Origin: Canna indica
Taxonomy: Eukaryota > Streptophyta > Magnoliopsida > Zingiberales > Cannaceae
DNA length: 64,000 bases
Assembly (NCBI GenBank): GCA_034359265.1
Contig: CP136896.1
Span: 31,002,001-31,066,000, forward strand
Reading direction: 5' to 3'
Position 1 is the stretch's first letter; each line of letters starts with the position of its first letter. The notes below the pieces were generated by a model, which saw nothing but the letters and a program-made list of their open reading frames with translations, was not told where the DNA came from and ran no database searches. A program made the position numbers and the translations under genes. Positions 45,362 through 58,138 of this stretch are shown here, one piece after another.

Positions 45362-47163
45362 CCTATGCCCGTCTTGAGATGCACATGTGCACATCCTCCA
45401 ATGATAGTCCACACCAAGCACCTCGAAATAATAGGGGCAGTGAACACGGGGCTCGTTGTGGCTCAGCGGAGAAGCTTTCTCAATCTCAAAATCCACCAAG
45501 GCAAGGCCGGCTCTTCCACCAAGAATCGGGCACCAAAAAGGGAAGGAGAGAGGATGAGAAAATATCAGAACGAAAGAGAAGAGATGAAGATACCTCGCTA
45601 TCCTCTTGGACTCCTTCAAGAAGATCAAGGTTGCGACACACACAAGAAGAGAAGACACCTTCAATTATGGATTCGCAAAAACCGAGAAGGAGGATGAAGA
45701 TGGCCGGCCACCAATGGAGAGGATGAGGAGTTATTTGGAGCCTTTCTTTTCAAGAAGCCTCTAAAGAATCAAGGCCTTAATATTCTCCAAGAAAATCAAG
45801 AACTCATTAACCAACCCCTCCTATGGGGTGTTCGACCACAATTTATAGAGAGGGGGGGGGCTACAAAAATAGACCCGCCCCGCCTAAAAACTCTCCCGGG
45901 AATTCAAATTTCCGAGGTTTGCCTTCAAAAATAATTTATATTTTAATAGTTTCGTAAGTAATTCGAAATTAATTAAATCCAATAAAATATAAACATTATA
46001 TCTCCATATATTAAGAGCTTATAAATAAGCATAATAATTATCTAAATAAACCAATCCCCTGAACAATAGGAAAGAAGTTTATCTAAATAATTCAATTTTT
46101 TATTAATTAATAGAATTATGATTTGTCCTCATAAATCATATATCTATTAGTTTTATGATTTATCTCCATAAATCAAATACTTATTAATTAGGATTTATCG
46201 AAATAAATTAATTCCCAATTAATCGATTAGGCTCATGGTTATAAACTAATTTTCCCACCATATATATTTGATTCAAAATCAAATTATATTTAATTCATAA
46301 TTAAATATATTCTCAGTCAAGTAGTTAATTAAATATTTAATTCATAATTAGATTTAATCAACTACATGAAATATTATCATATGACAATCCCTACAATTTA
46401 GGGATACTCTACAAATTAGGGTTACCGAGGAACTCCTTCCTCGCGCATTCGTTCCTATAGGAAATAACTTTTCTATCATGTTCGTAAATGAGATTCGTGA
46501 TCGAGTTGCAGCATGTCCATGCTAGTAGACATATAGGGCTGCATTCGGACATTCTCTCATAAGGTCCGTTACGAGATTAGCCTATTGTGTGTGACCCATT
46601 GGGCCCCACACTAAGCCAGTAGTGAGTTGTGCATAACGGAGAGTCCGATCCAATAGAATGACTTTTATTTGAATCTTACGAGCCACCACTAAACCCCTTT
46701 AGTGTGGTCGTGAGAGACTCCACTCACAAGTCAAGATTGACGTCTAGCAACGTATCATGACTATCCGGATAGTGTGAGGTTCAATCTACAAGGATCGAAC
46801 GCCCTTCGGTGATTAGTTACCGTCCAACTAAGTCCCTCAGTTACAATATCCCGAATACGGCTAGGATACGAAAAAAGTGTCAAATCCTAATACCGATTCA
46901 AATCTATTATGCCTGCCAAGTCGTCGTCTCAATAATGACATGTCAAAAAACCTTTTTCTGACATTCATATCTATTATGGCCACAGATTCCTATGCCGACA
47001 CTTGTATGGACACATAGGACATCATCTCCTCTTACTATGAGTAATATATTGATTCCATATTGGTTGCTCACATACCTCCATGGGTGCTTTTCCATGCCCA
47101 GAGGTATCCAGCACATGACACTGAAGGCCACTAAGGATAAGTCCAAAGCAATGGGTCGACACC

Positions 47164-47660
47164 CACTACTGGAATAACGAGTATCAGTAACGACTGAATC
47201 CGTTGCTACGCCATTGCTGAAGACCATCAGCAATGGCCAGTAATGGTTCCGCCCACTGTAACACAGCCGTTGCAGAAGATCACGTACCTGATAACTTAAT
47301 AATGAATCTACAACGGCCGCTCATGCTGTTGTTAATGCTATTATCAACAACTGTTCCGCAATGGGCTTCTCCCGTTGTTGATACAATATCAACCACAGCA
47401 CAGCAACGAGGCGCGACTGTTGCTACTGCTTTTATCAGCAACGGTTCTGCAACGGCGCATGGATTATTACGGATATTGCCATCAGCAATGGCCGCCAAGC
47501 CGTTGCAAAGCTATTGTTAAAAGGCTGTTGCTAAGCCGTTGTTGTTGTTCATCAGCAACGACTTTAAGTTTGTGGCCCAGGCATTACGATACACTTTCAG
47601 CAACAGCTTTTACACGAATGACCGTGGGAAGGCCATTGCTGATGATGTTAACTTGTAACT
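47164..47660. repeat. CACTA left terminus and subterminal repeats
   Basis: CACTACTGGAATAACG is followed by at least 15 copies, in both orientations, of the 9-11 bp motif CAGCAACGG / CCGTTGCTG (with CAATGG variants). These are typical binding sites of the TNPA-type protein in En/Spm elements. Frames in this block are by-products. Confidence 0.85.
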
Positions 47661-48072
47661 GAGAAGTTTCAAAATTAGAAATTTCCATTGATAAATTTAT
47701 AACCTGATACATAATTCACACACCCATACACACATCCATTCACATATGCATCAAAGATACACACAGATATACATCAATTTGTATACTTATAATTATAAAT
47801 ATCCACAATACAAAATCAAAACTATCTTATCAACACGATACAAATCAATATCCAAAAAAGTCAATCAAGTAAAAAGTATCTCCAAGATCACTACGTATCA
47901 TATAACAAGATCTCTACGACGGTGGAGGAAGGTCGAGATCATACTGCGAGGTCTAGAGTGCTTGAGTGTACACCGGCGTGGACTGAGTTGATGACGATGG
48001 ATCTGAGTGTACACCACTAGACTGACCTGTCATCGGCCTCAGCATGGCATGCATCTCAGCCATCATTTAACT

Positions 48073-49395
48073 CTAATGAGCCATCATCTCACTCTGTCGT
48101 GCGACCGTCTCCTTCAGTGTTGATATCCTCCTATTCTGATCATTAATCCTGGAGGTGGAGGGTCGCTCACCGACTGCCGGAGGGGTCGGTGCCCCAAGTG
48201 GCCCGAGCACGGCTCGCGCTTGGCCACTATCAGCAAAGCCATAGACGCGGCCATGGTCCCAGCCACCTGCAGTCTCGACCCAAGCTCCCACGTCAAAGTC
48301 CTCGGGGGAGCCCCCGCGCTGCGTCACCGTCTGAGTGTAGGTCTCCTACACGAGTTTGGTTTTTGTTTCATATTTTTCCTAAAACTTAAATTATAAATAA
48401 ATAATGCATAATTGAAACAAATATACTTACCATGATGACTGCAGTGCGGTTGTCAATGTACTCCCCCGCCCCATGTCCTCTACGGCAAGTCTGCTCAAAC
48501 ACCTCCATTGGGGAGGATTGCTGGATAGTGCCATCATCCATCACCGTCATCTACATTTACAAAACAAATATATTAATTAGTACACAGAGTAACAAATAAA
48601 ATATATAATTCAAAATACTTACCATACGTCTCGCGTGCACAATAAATGAAATAGAGCCGCTAGTGTGATGCGCTCCTCCCCCTGACATTCAGTTTCTAGC
48701 CGCAGTCTAGATACCTCCTGCCACCTCTTGGTCGACCATATTGACACGAGTTGATCCCAAATATCTGGAGTAATCCAATCGGGGTCGTATCCCCGAGTGT
48801 CTGCTATGGTTGTGGCCCCAGCTCGGGTCATCGTTTGTGCCCGAGCCTGCCCCAGTCGGTAGTTATACCTCTGCCGAAAAATGACCTCCCACACATTGTA
48901 AATAAATGGCATCTGCTCCTCTGGCCAAGTATAGTGAGCTTGCAAAACAATAATATCAGTACCAATAATAATCAAGCTGATTAAAAAATGTTAAATACGT
49001 ACCTCAAACTCACGCCAGAGCATGTCCATGTGATCACGCGGCACGTGAGACCAAGTGGGCCAGGTCCCATGCATATATCGTCAGATTGTTCCCGATATAG
49101 TCCTGGGGACATCCTCCTGCTCGAACCTACACAACCAAAATAAAGTACAATATTATATTATGATATAATGAATTATATATAATTCATAATACATTACCGC
49201 TTGCCAATCACAGAAATAAGTCAACGTTGTTCCGCGGCTGGCGGAGGCTGAATCGTGTTCGGCTCGCATGGTCGTCTGCATCTCGATGAAGTAGCCTCGA
49301 CAATAGGAGCAAGTGTGGCTGAATCTAGAGTTTGACCGATCGGAGACTTTGTAGCTCTCGTCCGACGATAACGTCGACCCACCATAGTTGTCCAA
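48073..49395 (-). pseudogene. CACTA TNPA/Ptta-like gene (Transposase_24 type)
   Basis: Minus-strand pieces are 49395-49153, 48975-48619 and 48327-48073. The middle one (GYDPDWITPDIWDQLVSIWSTKRWQEVS) resembles the plant Ptta/En/Spm transposase domain, with its W-x2-L-x2-W-like pattern. The last has TQRGGSPEDFDVGAWVE and a short C-terminal coiled coil (INDQNRRISTLKETVARQSEMM). The pieces may be exons, since AT-rich gaps separate them. Expected role: binding the subterminal repeats. It is downstream of the TNP2 gene on the same strand. Splice sites were not verified, and some pieces may be frameshifted. Confidence 0.65.
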
Positions 49396-49457
49396 TAAGA
49401 ATTTAATTAGAATATATATATAATAGAGATAGATTTAATAGAAGATATACTTTACAA

Positions 49458-51925
49458 TTATTTCTCATCATCTGAGTAATAGTCTTCGAATTTTTCTTCT
49501 TCATCTTCTTCAATTTCTACTTCTTCATCTCCACATTCCTCAACTTCTTGATCGTCATCATCAACATATTCAACTTCTAATTGAACTAACGCTATGTCTG
49601 CATCCTCGAGTGTTGGAATAATATGGTCTACAGCATGAGGATAATCTTCTTGATAGAAATCATCTATCACATCAGGTATCGATTCATTTTCTCTCGCTAT
49701 CTGATCAATTCTTCCTCTACCTTTAGTCTTACAGACTACACGCCAATCTGCTCTATCTTTATTTTGAGTCGGATACTTCGTGTAATATACTTGTTCTGCT
49801 TGTGATAACAATATAAAAGGCTCATTTGCTGCCAATTTTGATTTGTAATTAACCTCAATAAGTTTGTATTTTGGATGAACTTTCATGCCCCTATCTATTG
49901 TATCGAACCAATGACATTTAAATAGGATAACTGATTTCAAGCCAAAATAGTGCAATTCTATCACTTCTTCCAACAGTCCATAAAAATCCATATCAAATTC
50001 AATATATGTTGTCCCTTTCACGCAAACCCCGACATTCATCGTCTTCTTTGTAAATTCATATTCAACCGTGTGAAATTTATACTCATTAACAAAAAATCTG
50101 CTATAACATGACACTAGTCGCGACAATCCACTAACAAACTCAAATATTTTTTTCATCTATTTCAACTCTATGATCTTTGTTGTAAGCCCGAATCCAAGTA
50201 CAAAAATCATGATTCCGTAATCTCTCCAATTCCTGATCATTGTGAATAGACACCACAAGAAAAATAGGCATCAGTGACGAAAAAATCCGTCACTGAAGGG
50301 TATTAGTGACGGAAATTTCCGTCACAAATTCCGTCGCAAATTCCGTCGCTGCAAGTCTCGTGGCTAATGCTTCATTTGCTCTTTTGTGATGGATGTGTCT
50401 GTCACAAAAATCTGTGACGAAAAAATTTCCGTCACAAAATCCATCACTGATGTCGATGACCGAAAATAAATTTTTCGTCAATAATTATGATATTAATTAT
50501 AATTTTTAATAATAAAAATATATCAACTATATTATATTATATATTTTTATAATATAATCATATATTATAATAATATAATAATATAATAATATATTATAAT
50601 AATCAATAATGAGATTACATTATATTATTATTTATATTTTTATAATATTTTTAAAAAATTTATAAAAGATAGCATGATAGTAAACTTTTTGGTCTCATGA
50701 GGTGTCAATTTATAAAATTTAAAAAAATTAGGAGAAAAAAAAATTGATCCATATGGGACTAAAAAAATCATATTTATAATAGTTAAGAATAAGTAAAAAA
50801 CCATTTTTAACCCATGTGGGACTAAACATGATAAAATTTGTTTTACTAATATTTAGTTTAATTTTGTGTCGGAATTCTATTTCCGTCAATGATCTGTCAC
50901 TATTATGTGGTGGCTCAGTGACGGATCTGTGACGAATATGAAGAAAAAAATTCAGTGACGGATTAGTGTCAAAAAATTAGTGACAGAAATGAAATCCGTC
51001 ACCATTCTGTCACTGATGCTATTTCTTAAAAATTCTAGGCCAAATTAATCAAAAAATCTGTGACTGATTTGTAACGGAATAGTCTTGTGTCGGATTTTCC
51101 GTCACAAATCTGACATTGTTTTGGAAAAAAAAGTCCATTTCACGCCATGACAAATTCGTCATAAATCTAGCACAGTTTGTGACGGATTTTTGCCGTCACA
51201 AAATTTTCGTCACTGATGCTAATTTTTCTTGTAGTGAGAGTATTTTTGCACCATCTCAATGTCAAATATTTCAATGAATTGTTCAATCTCTAGAAAATTG
51301 AGTAATACGTATAATTGTGCCAAATGATACTCTTCGTCGCTTAAGTGTCGAGACAGACGAGAACCAAAAGCATGACCAGAGCGACATAATATATTTAAAC
51401 ATCCATATGAATGTTGAACTCCCCCATCGCCGTTACGTGGAAGACAATCAAATCTTATCTGCACTATCAATTCAAAGTAAAATGAGCAGAATATTGAAAT
51501 TTCTTGGATGATATACAATTCAGATATTGATCCTTCAACAGCTGCGGTGTTCTTTACTTTCTCCTTCAGACGATTCATGTATCTTCCAAATAAGTACATC
51601 CACCGGTATTAAACAGGGCCATCAACTCGTGCCTCGTATGCCAAGTGTATTGGTAGATGCTCCATCGAGTCAAAAAAGGCAGGAGGAAAAAACTGCTCAA
51701 GCTTGCATACAATTTCAACAATATTAGTGCAAATCCTTTGCTATACAAATGCAGAGTGACAGTTTTCCGATCCAAAAATCGTGCATTCAAGCAAATGCGG
51801 CACGAACATCGGATTTTATCACCGAGGCTAACGAATTTCCGATTCGAATAGGCAAAATTTAGGAAGTAAGTTACGCCTAATCGAAGCTCATTCCTTAAAG
51901 CTCCACGATCAAGACGTCGGTACAT
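49458..51925 (-). pseudogene. CACTA TNP2-like transposase, catalytic core deleted
   Basis: The reading starts at 51925 with the transposase-associated domain (MYRRLDRGALRNELRLGVTYF, then CRICLNARFLDRKTVTLHLYSKGFA). Instead of the catalytic Transposase_21 core it passes directly, with a frameshift near 51600-51700, into DUF4218 (MYLFGRYMNRLKEKV, EGSISELYIIQE). DUF4218 is interrupted by the mini-CACTA and continues at 50247 (HNDQELERLRNHDFCTWI). After a frameshift near 50150 follows DUF4216 (ILFKCHWFDT, KLAANEPFILLSQAEQVYYTKYP). The C-terminus is a long acidic tail ending at 49458. Domain names are from memory of the family. It cannot cut DNA. Confidence 0.85.
50251..51236. mobile_element. Mini-CACTA element, 986 bp, TSD AGA
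   Basis: It begins CACCACAAGAAAAAT and ends ATTTTTCTTGTAGTG, near-perfect inverted termini with one change in CACTA. A 3-bp duplication AGA lies at 50248-50250 and 51237-51239, the length typical of CACTA elements. Both ends are packed with GTGACGGA/TCCGTCAC subterminal motifs (50273-50470 and 50870-51210), with an AT-rich centre. There is no coding capacity, so it is non-autonomous. Its subterminal motif differs from that of its host (CAGCAACGG), so it belongs to another CACTA family. Confidence 0.93.
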
Positions 51926-52139
51926 TCAACTTCGATTGCCCGACATGATTATGTCAATCAATGACAATTTCTTCAGTTAATGCATTTAGGTGATATGGTC
52001 CTATTCCATTCGGGATTCATGTTATTCATATTGCACTAAGTATTTCTTTTAATCGCTAACTTCATTCTAAATTTCGGCAGCATCGCCCTATAGTTTTTCG
52101 AATACACATATCATATGGGCGCGTATCGGAGAACAAGAG

Positions 52140-54697
52140 TGTCACACCCCAACTGAGGGTAGTGTGATCGGCCAGGGCCTACACCCTGCCCTGTAGCCTA
52201 CTGTCTACACTGATTGACAATAAAATAGAACATATCGAGAAAGGAAACCACAACACAATCTTTATTTGATGTTTTTGAAATTCACAAATATATGTTTTTC
52301 AACCCAAAGAAAAAAACCAACATCGTCACAAATAGAACATCTCAAGTATCAAAGTTATTACAAACTTTTCAAAACACAACTGTCAGTGTAGAAACGGAAA
52401 ATAACTACTACATGACACTGGACTATGACCAAAGGACATCGCTACAAGATCTGGCACCACCACCTGCCCTCCAGCTGCACCATGATGACAAGCCTCACTG
52501 ATCATGCTCTGCAAAAACAAAGGAAACAAATCGTGAGTCCACTTGGGACTCAATGAGCGGTTCTTTCGAACCTCCACATAATCCGCAGTTAGTCATGCAT
52601 AATATATAAATAGCATAGAATATAATCAGGGAGGTAAGCTACTTTTTGATGTGACTATCGACCCCGTGGGTCATTCTGTATAAACCATATAAGACAAACT
52701 TGCCATAACGGCCAAACCTTGCCACCCGGCATTCGGCCCTTAAGGCCTACTTATGGTGTAAGAATCCTAGCTACAATCGACCCTACCATACAAGGTAGAA
52801 TGACACTGGCGATACGGCCACATCATATCAAGATATAAACATGGAATCCTGGGCCATCGACTAGGATGGTCTACTAGTCTCCAGACACCGTCTAGGGTAG
52901 GGATAGCTAGTCCCACCCAACTGGGGTCTGACACCTAGCGGGCCCGCTGGTGCATCTCAAGAACCAACCACTGGCCGAGCTAAGCATTGCTCATTTCCGA
53001 CTTCCATGCTTCTCGGCGGATCATCTCAAGCACATCACACAGTCAAATGTCCTAGGATTTCCTTATATACACTTCGGGCGGTTGCCCGTATCCGGCCCTA
53101 ATCCTGTCTGCAGGGTCAACAACTTAGTGCTTCCCTTCCAAAAATGTGTACACCAAATAGTTCTAGGTTTCCATAAATGAATACTAGAAGTCCTAGAAGT
53201 TGTGTCATTTCCTAGCTAGGTTTCCATATATACTATGCATCTTGCAACGTCCTACATGTTATCTAACCCATTCTTCCTAGAACGAGCGAACTCGCCAACT
53301 ATATAGGCACTCAACCTACCATTTCCACATCACTTACCAAATTAATTACGGATAGTAACATCATGAAGAACCGAAATAAAAAGAAAGTAATGTAGAGGTT
53401 AAACCAATATGGAACATACACTAAGCATAGCAACAATTAAACATGATATGAGCAATTAAATGAAACCTTTCTTGACTACATATACTATATAAGCATTGGC
53501 AAGAACATTTCCAAAATGATAATATAGATCTACCCCAACAAATCACAACATGAATATGGATTAACATTAATATGAATATGAATAAACATTAAGCGGAGGG
53601 ATATGAACAACTACACAAAATCGTTCGTTTCCTCCCCCTTTCCCTTGATCGGCCGAAGCTTGAGCAAGGTAAACCTTGCTCGGCCGAACCATCCATGTGG
53701 GAAAGGGTTGGAATATATGCATATTAACCAGTAGAACAGTAAACATAAACTTTAAATTAATCTAACATTTAGACATGAAGGTGCGAGTTAATGCGATAAA
53801 ATAAGAGATCCAACAATCAAATATAAACAGCCCAACTTTTCCCCCTTCTACTGCTCGGCCAACTTGAGCAGGATGATGACCATGCTCGGCCGAACCCTCT
53901 AGAGGTGGTGGACTTGGCTGCAGCGTCCACTTGAGCATCAATCCAAAACCGAAAACAAAATGAATACAAGTCGATACGCGAGTTGCGAGACAAGCGAGGA
54001 AGTTGGGGAAATTTTCGGCATGACCTTCCCCCTTTTTCCTCGACTCGGCCAGCCCCTTATAGCAAGAAATCGACACATTTTCAAAAATGAAATCACAGTA
54101 TGTACAACAATTTAAAAATCTAACATGGGGAAACAACCCGTTCAGCAAAACTCGCGGAGAAAACCTCGATTTCAAAATCTATGGGGCTGGCCACCCGCCT
54201 CCCCTTAACATCTACTCTAACCACTCATCTTGAATTGGATTGCAAAGAAATCTTGATGAAACGAGATTTTGATCTCCTCGAGCGTTGTCACTAACTCGGC
54301 GCCGACAAGATCTCCTCCTCTCTCTCCCTTTCTCCCTCTTGATGGGCTGCGTGCGGCTCTCTCTTTTGAGCCGCACGGGTGGCTTGGGTGAGGGATTTTA
54401 TTCTCCTCATCCAATGACCCATTTGCCCCTCACTTGACTTGACTTCTTCTTGGATCGATCCGAGTCCGATTCGGACATCGATCCTATCCGCACTCATGAG
54501 TCGAACTCGACTTTAATAAGACATCATAAGCAAGAAAGAAAATAACCATTGAACTAATTCAACTTCATATTTCCATGGGTCGGGTTATACCTTCTACTCG
54601 AGGCGATTTCCGTGGCTCGACCCGGCTAACGTCCGATCTAATGAGCTGCACCAAAAAAAGAGATTTTTTTATTAGGAAAATTTTTTCGGGTCTTACA
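52140..54697 (-). repeat. 3' LTR of the gypsy element
   Basis: On the minus strand it runs from TGTAAGACC (54697) to GGGTGTGACA (52140). It is longer than the 5' LTR because the latter lost about 300 bp near 59607. Minus-strand ORFs here (for example 54175-53762) recur in the other LTR and are LTR sequence. A TATA-like ATATAA lies near 53070. Confidence 0.92.
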
Positions 54698-56373
54698 ACC
54701 TTCCCCGCTTAAGGGAAATTCGTCCTCGAATTTAGTTTGGTTACCAGAACTTATCGGCTCTTCAACCAAGGAAGGGTAGCGCTCTCTCATGTCTTGCTCT
54801 ACCTCCCAAGTGGCCTCTTGCCCGGAGTGGTGCTCCCACCTAACTTTTACTAAGAGAATCTCCTTGGACCTCAGCTTCCTGACTTGGCTGTCAATGATCT
54901 CTATCGGCCTTTCCTCGAATGAGACGATCGGATCTACTTCAATAGAAGAAGGTTCGATCACATGCAAATCGTCGTTTACATATCTCCGAAGCATGGATAC
55001 ATGGAAGACCAGGTGAACTCTACTCAGGCTAGGAGGCAAAGCCAGCTCATAAGCCACCTTGCCCCTCCGCTTGAGAATAGGGAAAGGCCCAATGAACCTA
55101 GGGCTCAGCTTTCCCTTCTTCCCAAATCGGACCATCCCTTTCATAGGGGAGACCTTCAGGAAGACTAAATCACCCTCGGCGAATTCCAATTCTCTGGCCT
55201 TCTTGTTGGCATACATTTTCTGTCAACTCTGGGCCGCCAGAAATCTTTCCTTTATGGCTTTCACCTTCTCTGCCGCCTCAACCAGATCAGGACCCACCCT
55301 GAGTGATTCCACGGCCTCAAACCAGCCCATTAGAGACCTACACCGCCGCCCATACAAGGCCTTGAAGGGAACCATGCCAATGCTACTGAGATAGCTATTG
55401 TTGTAGGCAAACTCTATCAATGGTAGGTGTTTCTCCTAGCCGTCGGCCATATCCAGGACGCATGCCCTCAGCATATCTTCCAAGGTTTGGATGGTCCTTT
55501 TTGTCTGACCGTCAGTCTGCGGATGGAAAGTTGTGCTGAAATGCACCTGGGTACCCAAGGCTTCTTGGAAGGACTGCCAAAATCGGGCTGTGAACTGGGT
55601 ACCTCGATCGGATATGATCATCATAGGGGTACCATGGTATGCCACAATCGTGTCCAAGAATAGTCGGGCGTACTGTTCCGCAGAGAAGGTAGTCTTCACT
55701 GGGATGAAGTGTGCGATCTTGCTTAACCGGTCCACTACCACCCAAATGGAGTCAAAGCCGCCTTTTGACTTAGGCAACCTAGTCACTAGGTCCATGGTGA
55801 TTTTCTCCCACTTCCACTTGGCACCTCGAGGTTCTACAGTAGTCCCGCAGGCTTGAGGTGTTCAGCCTTCACCTACTGGCAGACCAGACATTTGGAGACA
55901 AACTCTGCTACCTCTCTTTTAATACCTTTCCACCAGTAATGCTGCCTTAAATCTCGGTACATGTTGGTGGTTCCCGGATGCATCGTATAAGTGAAACGAT
56001 GACCCAGCTCCAGGACTTGCCTGTGTACCTCTGCCATATCCGACATCACAATCCGGTCTTTGAACCTCAGCACACCCTCTAAGTCCAACCTGAATCTATT
56101 CTCTGCATTGCCTCTTTGCACAAAATCCTTTGTTAGCACACAGAAGGCGTCCTCTCCCTGCGCGGCACGCAATATATCCACCATTGTGGATTGTACCCGC
56201 AGGTGTGCCACCAAGGTACCTAAGGCTGACATCATCAGGGTTGTACCCCCATCTAGGCACAGTGCCAATTCTCGTGCTAGAGGCCTCCTCCTGATTTCTA
56301 AATGAGCCAAACTGCCCATGGATTTTCTACTTAAAGCATTTGCTACTAGATAGGCTTTCCCCGAGTGATACAT
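54638..56373 (-). pseudogene. Gypsy integrase and chromodomain
   Basis: The zinc-binding part ([17 protein letters not shown]...CLVC, an H-x-H...C-x2-C type) ends at a TAG (55873-55875). The core (55795-55436) has the first Asp in WVVVDRLSK and the second in ISDRGTQF. The expected Glu in DGQTxRTIQTLED is Lys, so the DDE triad is broken. Further stops follow at 55436-55438 and 55223-55225. The last frame (55216-54638) encodes the linker (GDLVFLKVSPMKG...LSPRFIGPF) and a chromodomain-like segment (KEILLVKVRWEHHSGQEATWE) that in relatives guides insertion to heterochromatin. Its stop lies within the LTR. Confidence 0.92.
54698..54712 (-). promoter_or_regulatory. Polypurine tract of the gypsy element
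   Basis: The minus-strand run AAGCGGGGAAGGTT directly precedes the 3' LTR start TGTAAGACC. Confidence 0.85.
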
Positions 56374-56399
56374 AATGGTGCAGTCATAATCCTTCAGGA

Positions 56400-57535
56400 G
56401 CTCCAGCCACCTCCTCTGCCTGAGGTTCAGCTCCGTTTGGGTAAGCAGGTACTGGAGGCTCTTGTGGTCTGTATAGATCTCGCAAGCCTCACCATACAGA
56501 TAATGACGCCAGAGCTTTTATAGCAAGGACCACTGCTGCCAGCTATAGATCGTGCGTCGGGTAGTTATTTTAATGAAATTTTAGCTGACGGGACGCATAG
56601 GCTATGACTCTACCAAACTACATCAGAACGTAGCCTAGGCCAACCCGAGAGGCATCACAGAAGACTACAAACCCTCCAGAGCCGGAAGGTACGACCAACA
56701 CGGGTGCCGACGTCAAGCATTCCTTGAGCTTCTGAAAGCTCGCCTCGCACTTGGCGTCCCAATCAAATTTAACCTTTTTCCGAGTCAACCGAGCCAAAGG
56801 GGCTGCAATCCTGGAGAAGTTCTCTACGAACTTTCGGTAGTACCCGGCCAGACCAAGAAAACTACAGACCTTAGTCACACTGGTTGGCCACCTCCAGTTC
56901 TGCACCGCCTCCACCTTTGTAGGGTCTACCCTTATCCCTTCCTTGGACACCACATGGCCTAAGAACCCTACACTTTCCAACCAGAATTCATGCTTGGAAA
57001 ACTTAACAAACAACCAGTGCTCTCTGAGGGTTTCTAGGACCATCCTCAGGTGCTTGGACTGCTCTTCCTCACTCTTGGAGTAGACCAGGATGTCGTCAAT
57101 GAAGACGATCACAAAGCTGTCCAAGTACACCTTAAATACCATGTTCATTAGGTCCATGAAGGCAGCAGGTGCATTGGTTAGGCAAAAGGACATCACTAGG
57201 AACTCATAGTGACCATAGCGAGTCCTAAAGGCTGTCTTAGGCACATCGTAGTCCCAGATTCTCAACTGATGGTATCCGGACCTTAGGTCTATCTTCAAAA
57301 ACCATTGTGCCCCCTACAGCTGGTCAAACAAATCGTCTATCCTCGGCAGTGGGTAACGATTCTTGACCGTCACTTTGTTCAGCTGCCTATAGTCGATACA
57401 CATGCGTATCGACCCATCCTTCTTCTTCACGAAGAGTATCGGGGCACCCCAGGGTGACACGCTCGGCTGGATGAAACCCAGGTCTAGCATTTCTTGCAAT
57501 TGCACCTTTAACTCCCTGAGTTCGGCCGGTGCCAC
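56400..57535 (-). pseudogene. Gypsy reverse transcriptase and RNase H
   Basis: The RT starts near 57535 ([20 protein letters not shown]) with [24 protein letters not shown]. It is cut by a TAG at 57314-57316 and continues from 57313 with [23 protein letters not shown], the catalytic FIDDILVYS, the thumb ([11 protein letters not shown]) and the connection. RNase H begins [13 protein letters not shown] and stops at a TAG (56618-56620), where relatives have Gln. The remaining RNase H to about 56400 needs a frameshift. The RT active-site Asp pair is intact. Confidence 0.92.
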
Positions 57536-57591
57536 CCTATAAGGTGGAATGGGAAATCGGTTTCACCCCGGGCTGCAGATCAATGCAAAAA

Positions 57592-58137
57592 TCAACTTCC
57601 CTTTTGGCGACAATCCCGACAATTCCTCGGGAAATACATCAGGGAATTCACAGACCAGTGTTCCACTGATATTCCTTGTCTCACCCCTTTCCTCCTCAGC
57701 CACAGATACGAAGGCCAGGAAGGATTGGCATCGCCCTGAAGCAGTTTACGAGCCTTTAGGGCTGAGAGACCCCTATCGGTTTGCTCCCTCCCTCCCTCCC
57801 CTTGGAAGCTGAACTGCGGCAGCCCAAGCTTACTAAACATAACTGTCTTAGCTCTACAATCCAACATCGCAAAGTGCTCTGCCAACCAATCCATGCCAAG
57901 AATGACATCGAGTTCAAGTGTGGGTAGGAGTGTTAAATCTGCACTCAGTACATGGCCGCCTATGAGCACTTCGTAGCCATGAAAATTTTGATTTGGCTAC
58001 GATTGCATCGCCCGTAGGCGTTGATAATACAAATGGCTTGTCGAGCAATGAAGGTGTCATTGGTAACCCAGTAGCAAATTTGGCAGATACAAACAAGTGC
58101 GTGGCACCCGGATCAAATAGAACATAAGTAGCGGATA
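57592..58137 (-). pseudogene. Gypsy aspartic protease (RVP_2)
   Basis: On the minus strand the active site reads FDPGATHLF at about 58117-58091 where D-S/T-G-A is expected, so the catalytic Ser/Thr is Pro. A frameshift near 57990 leads into the conserved VILGMDWLAEHFAMLDC (57910-57860). The end has an acidic and Arg-rich linker to RT. An in-frame TGA (58139-58141) separates it from gag. Predicted role: processing of the gag-pol polyprotein; inactive here. Confidence 0.85.
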
Positions 58138-58138
58138 A

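Noticed and set aside
47233..47662. ORFs of 72-95 residues on both strands
   Set aside because: They lie in the CACTA subterminal repeats and simply read the CAGCAACGG motif.
53762..54175. 137-residue minus-strand ORF with a similar copy at 60602-61015
   Set aside because: Conservation is explained by the two positions being the same place in the two LTRs of one gypsy element; the solo LTRs at 8218 and 13020 do not keep the frame.
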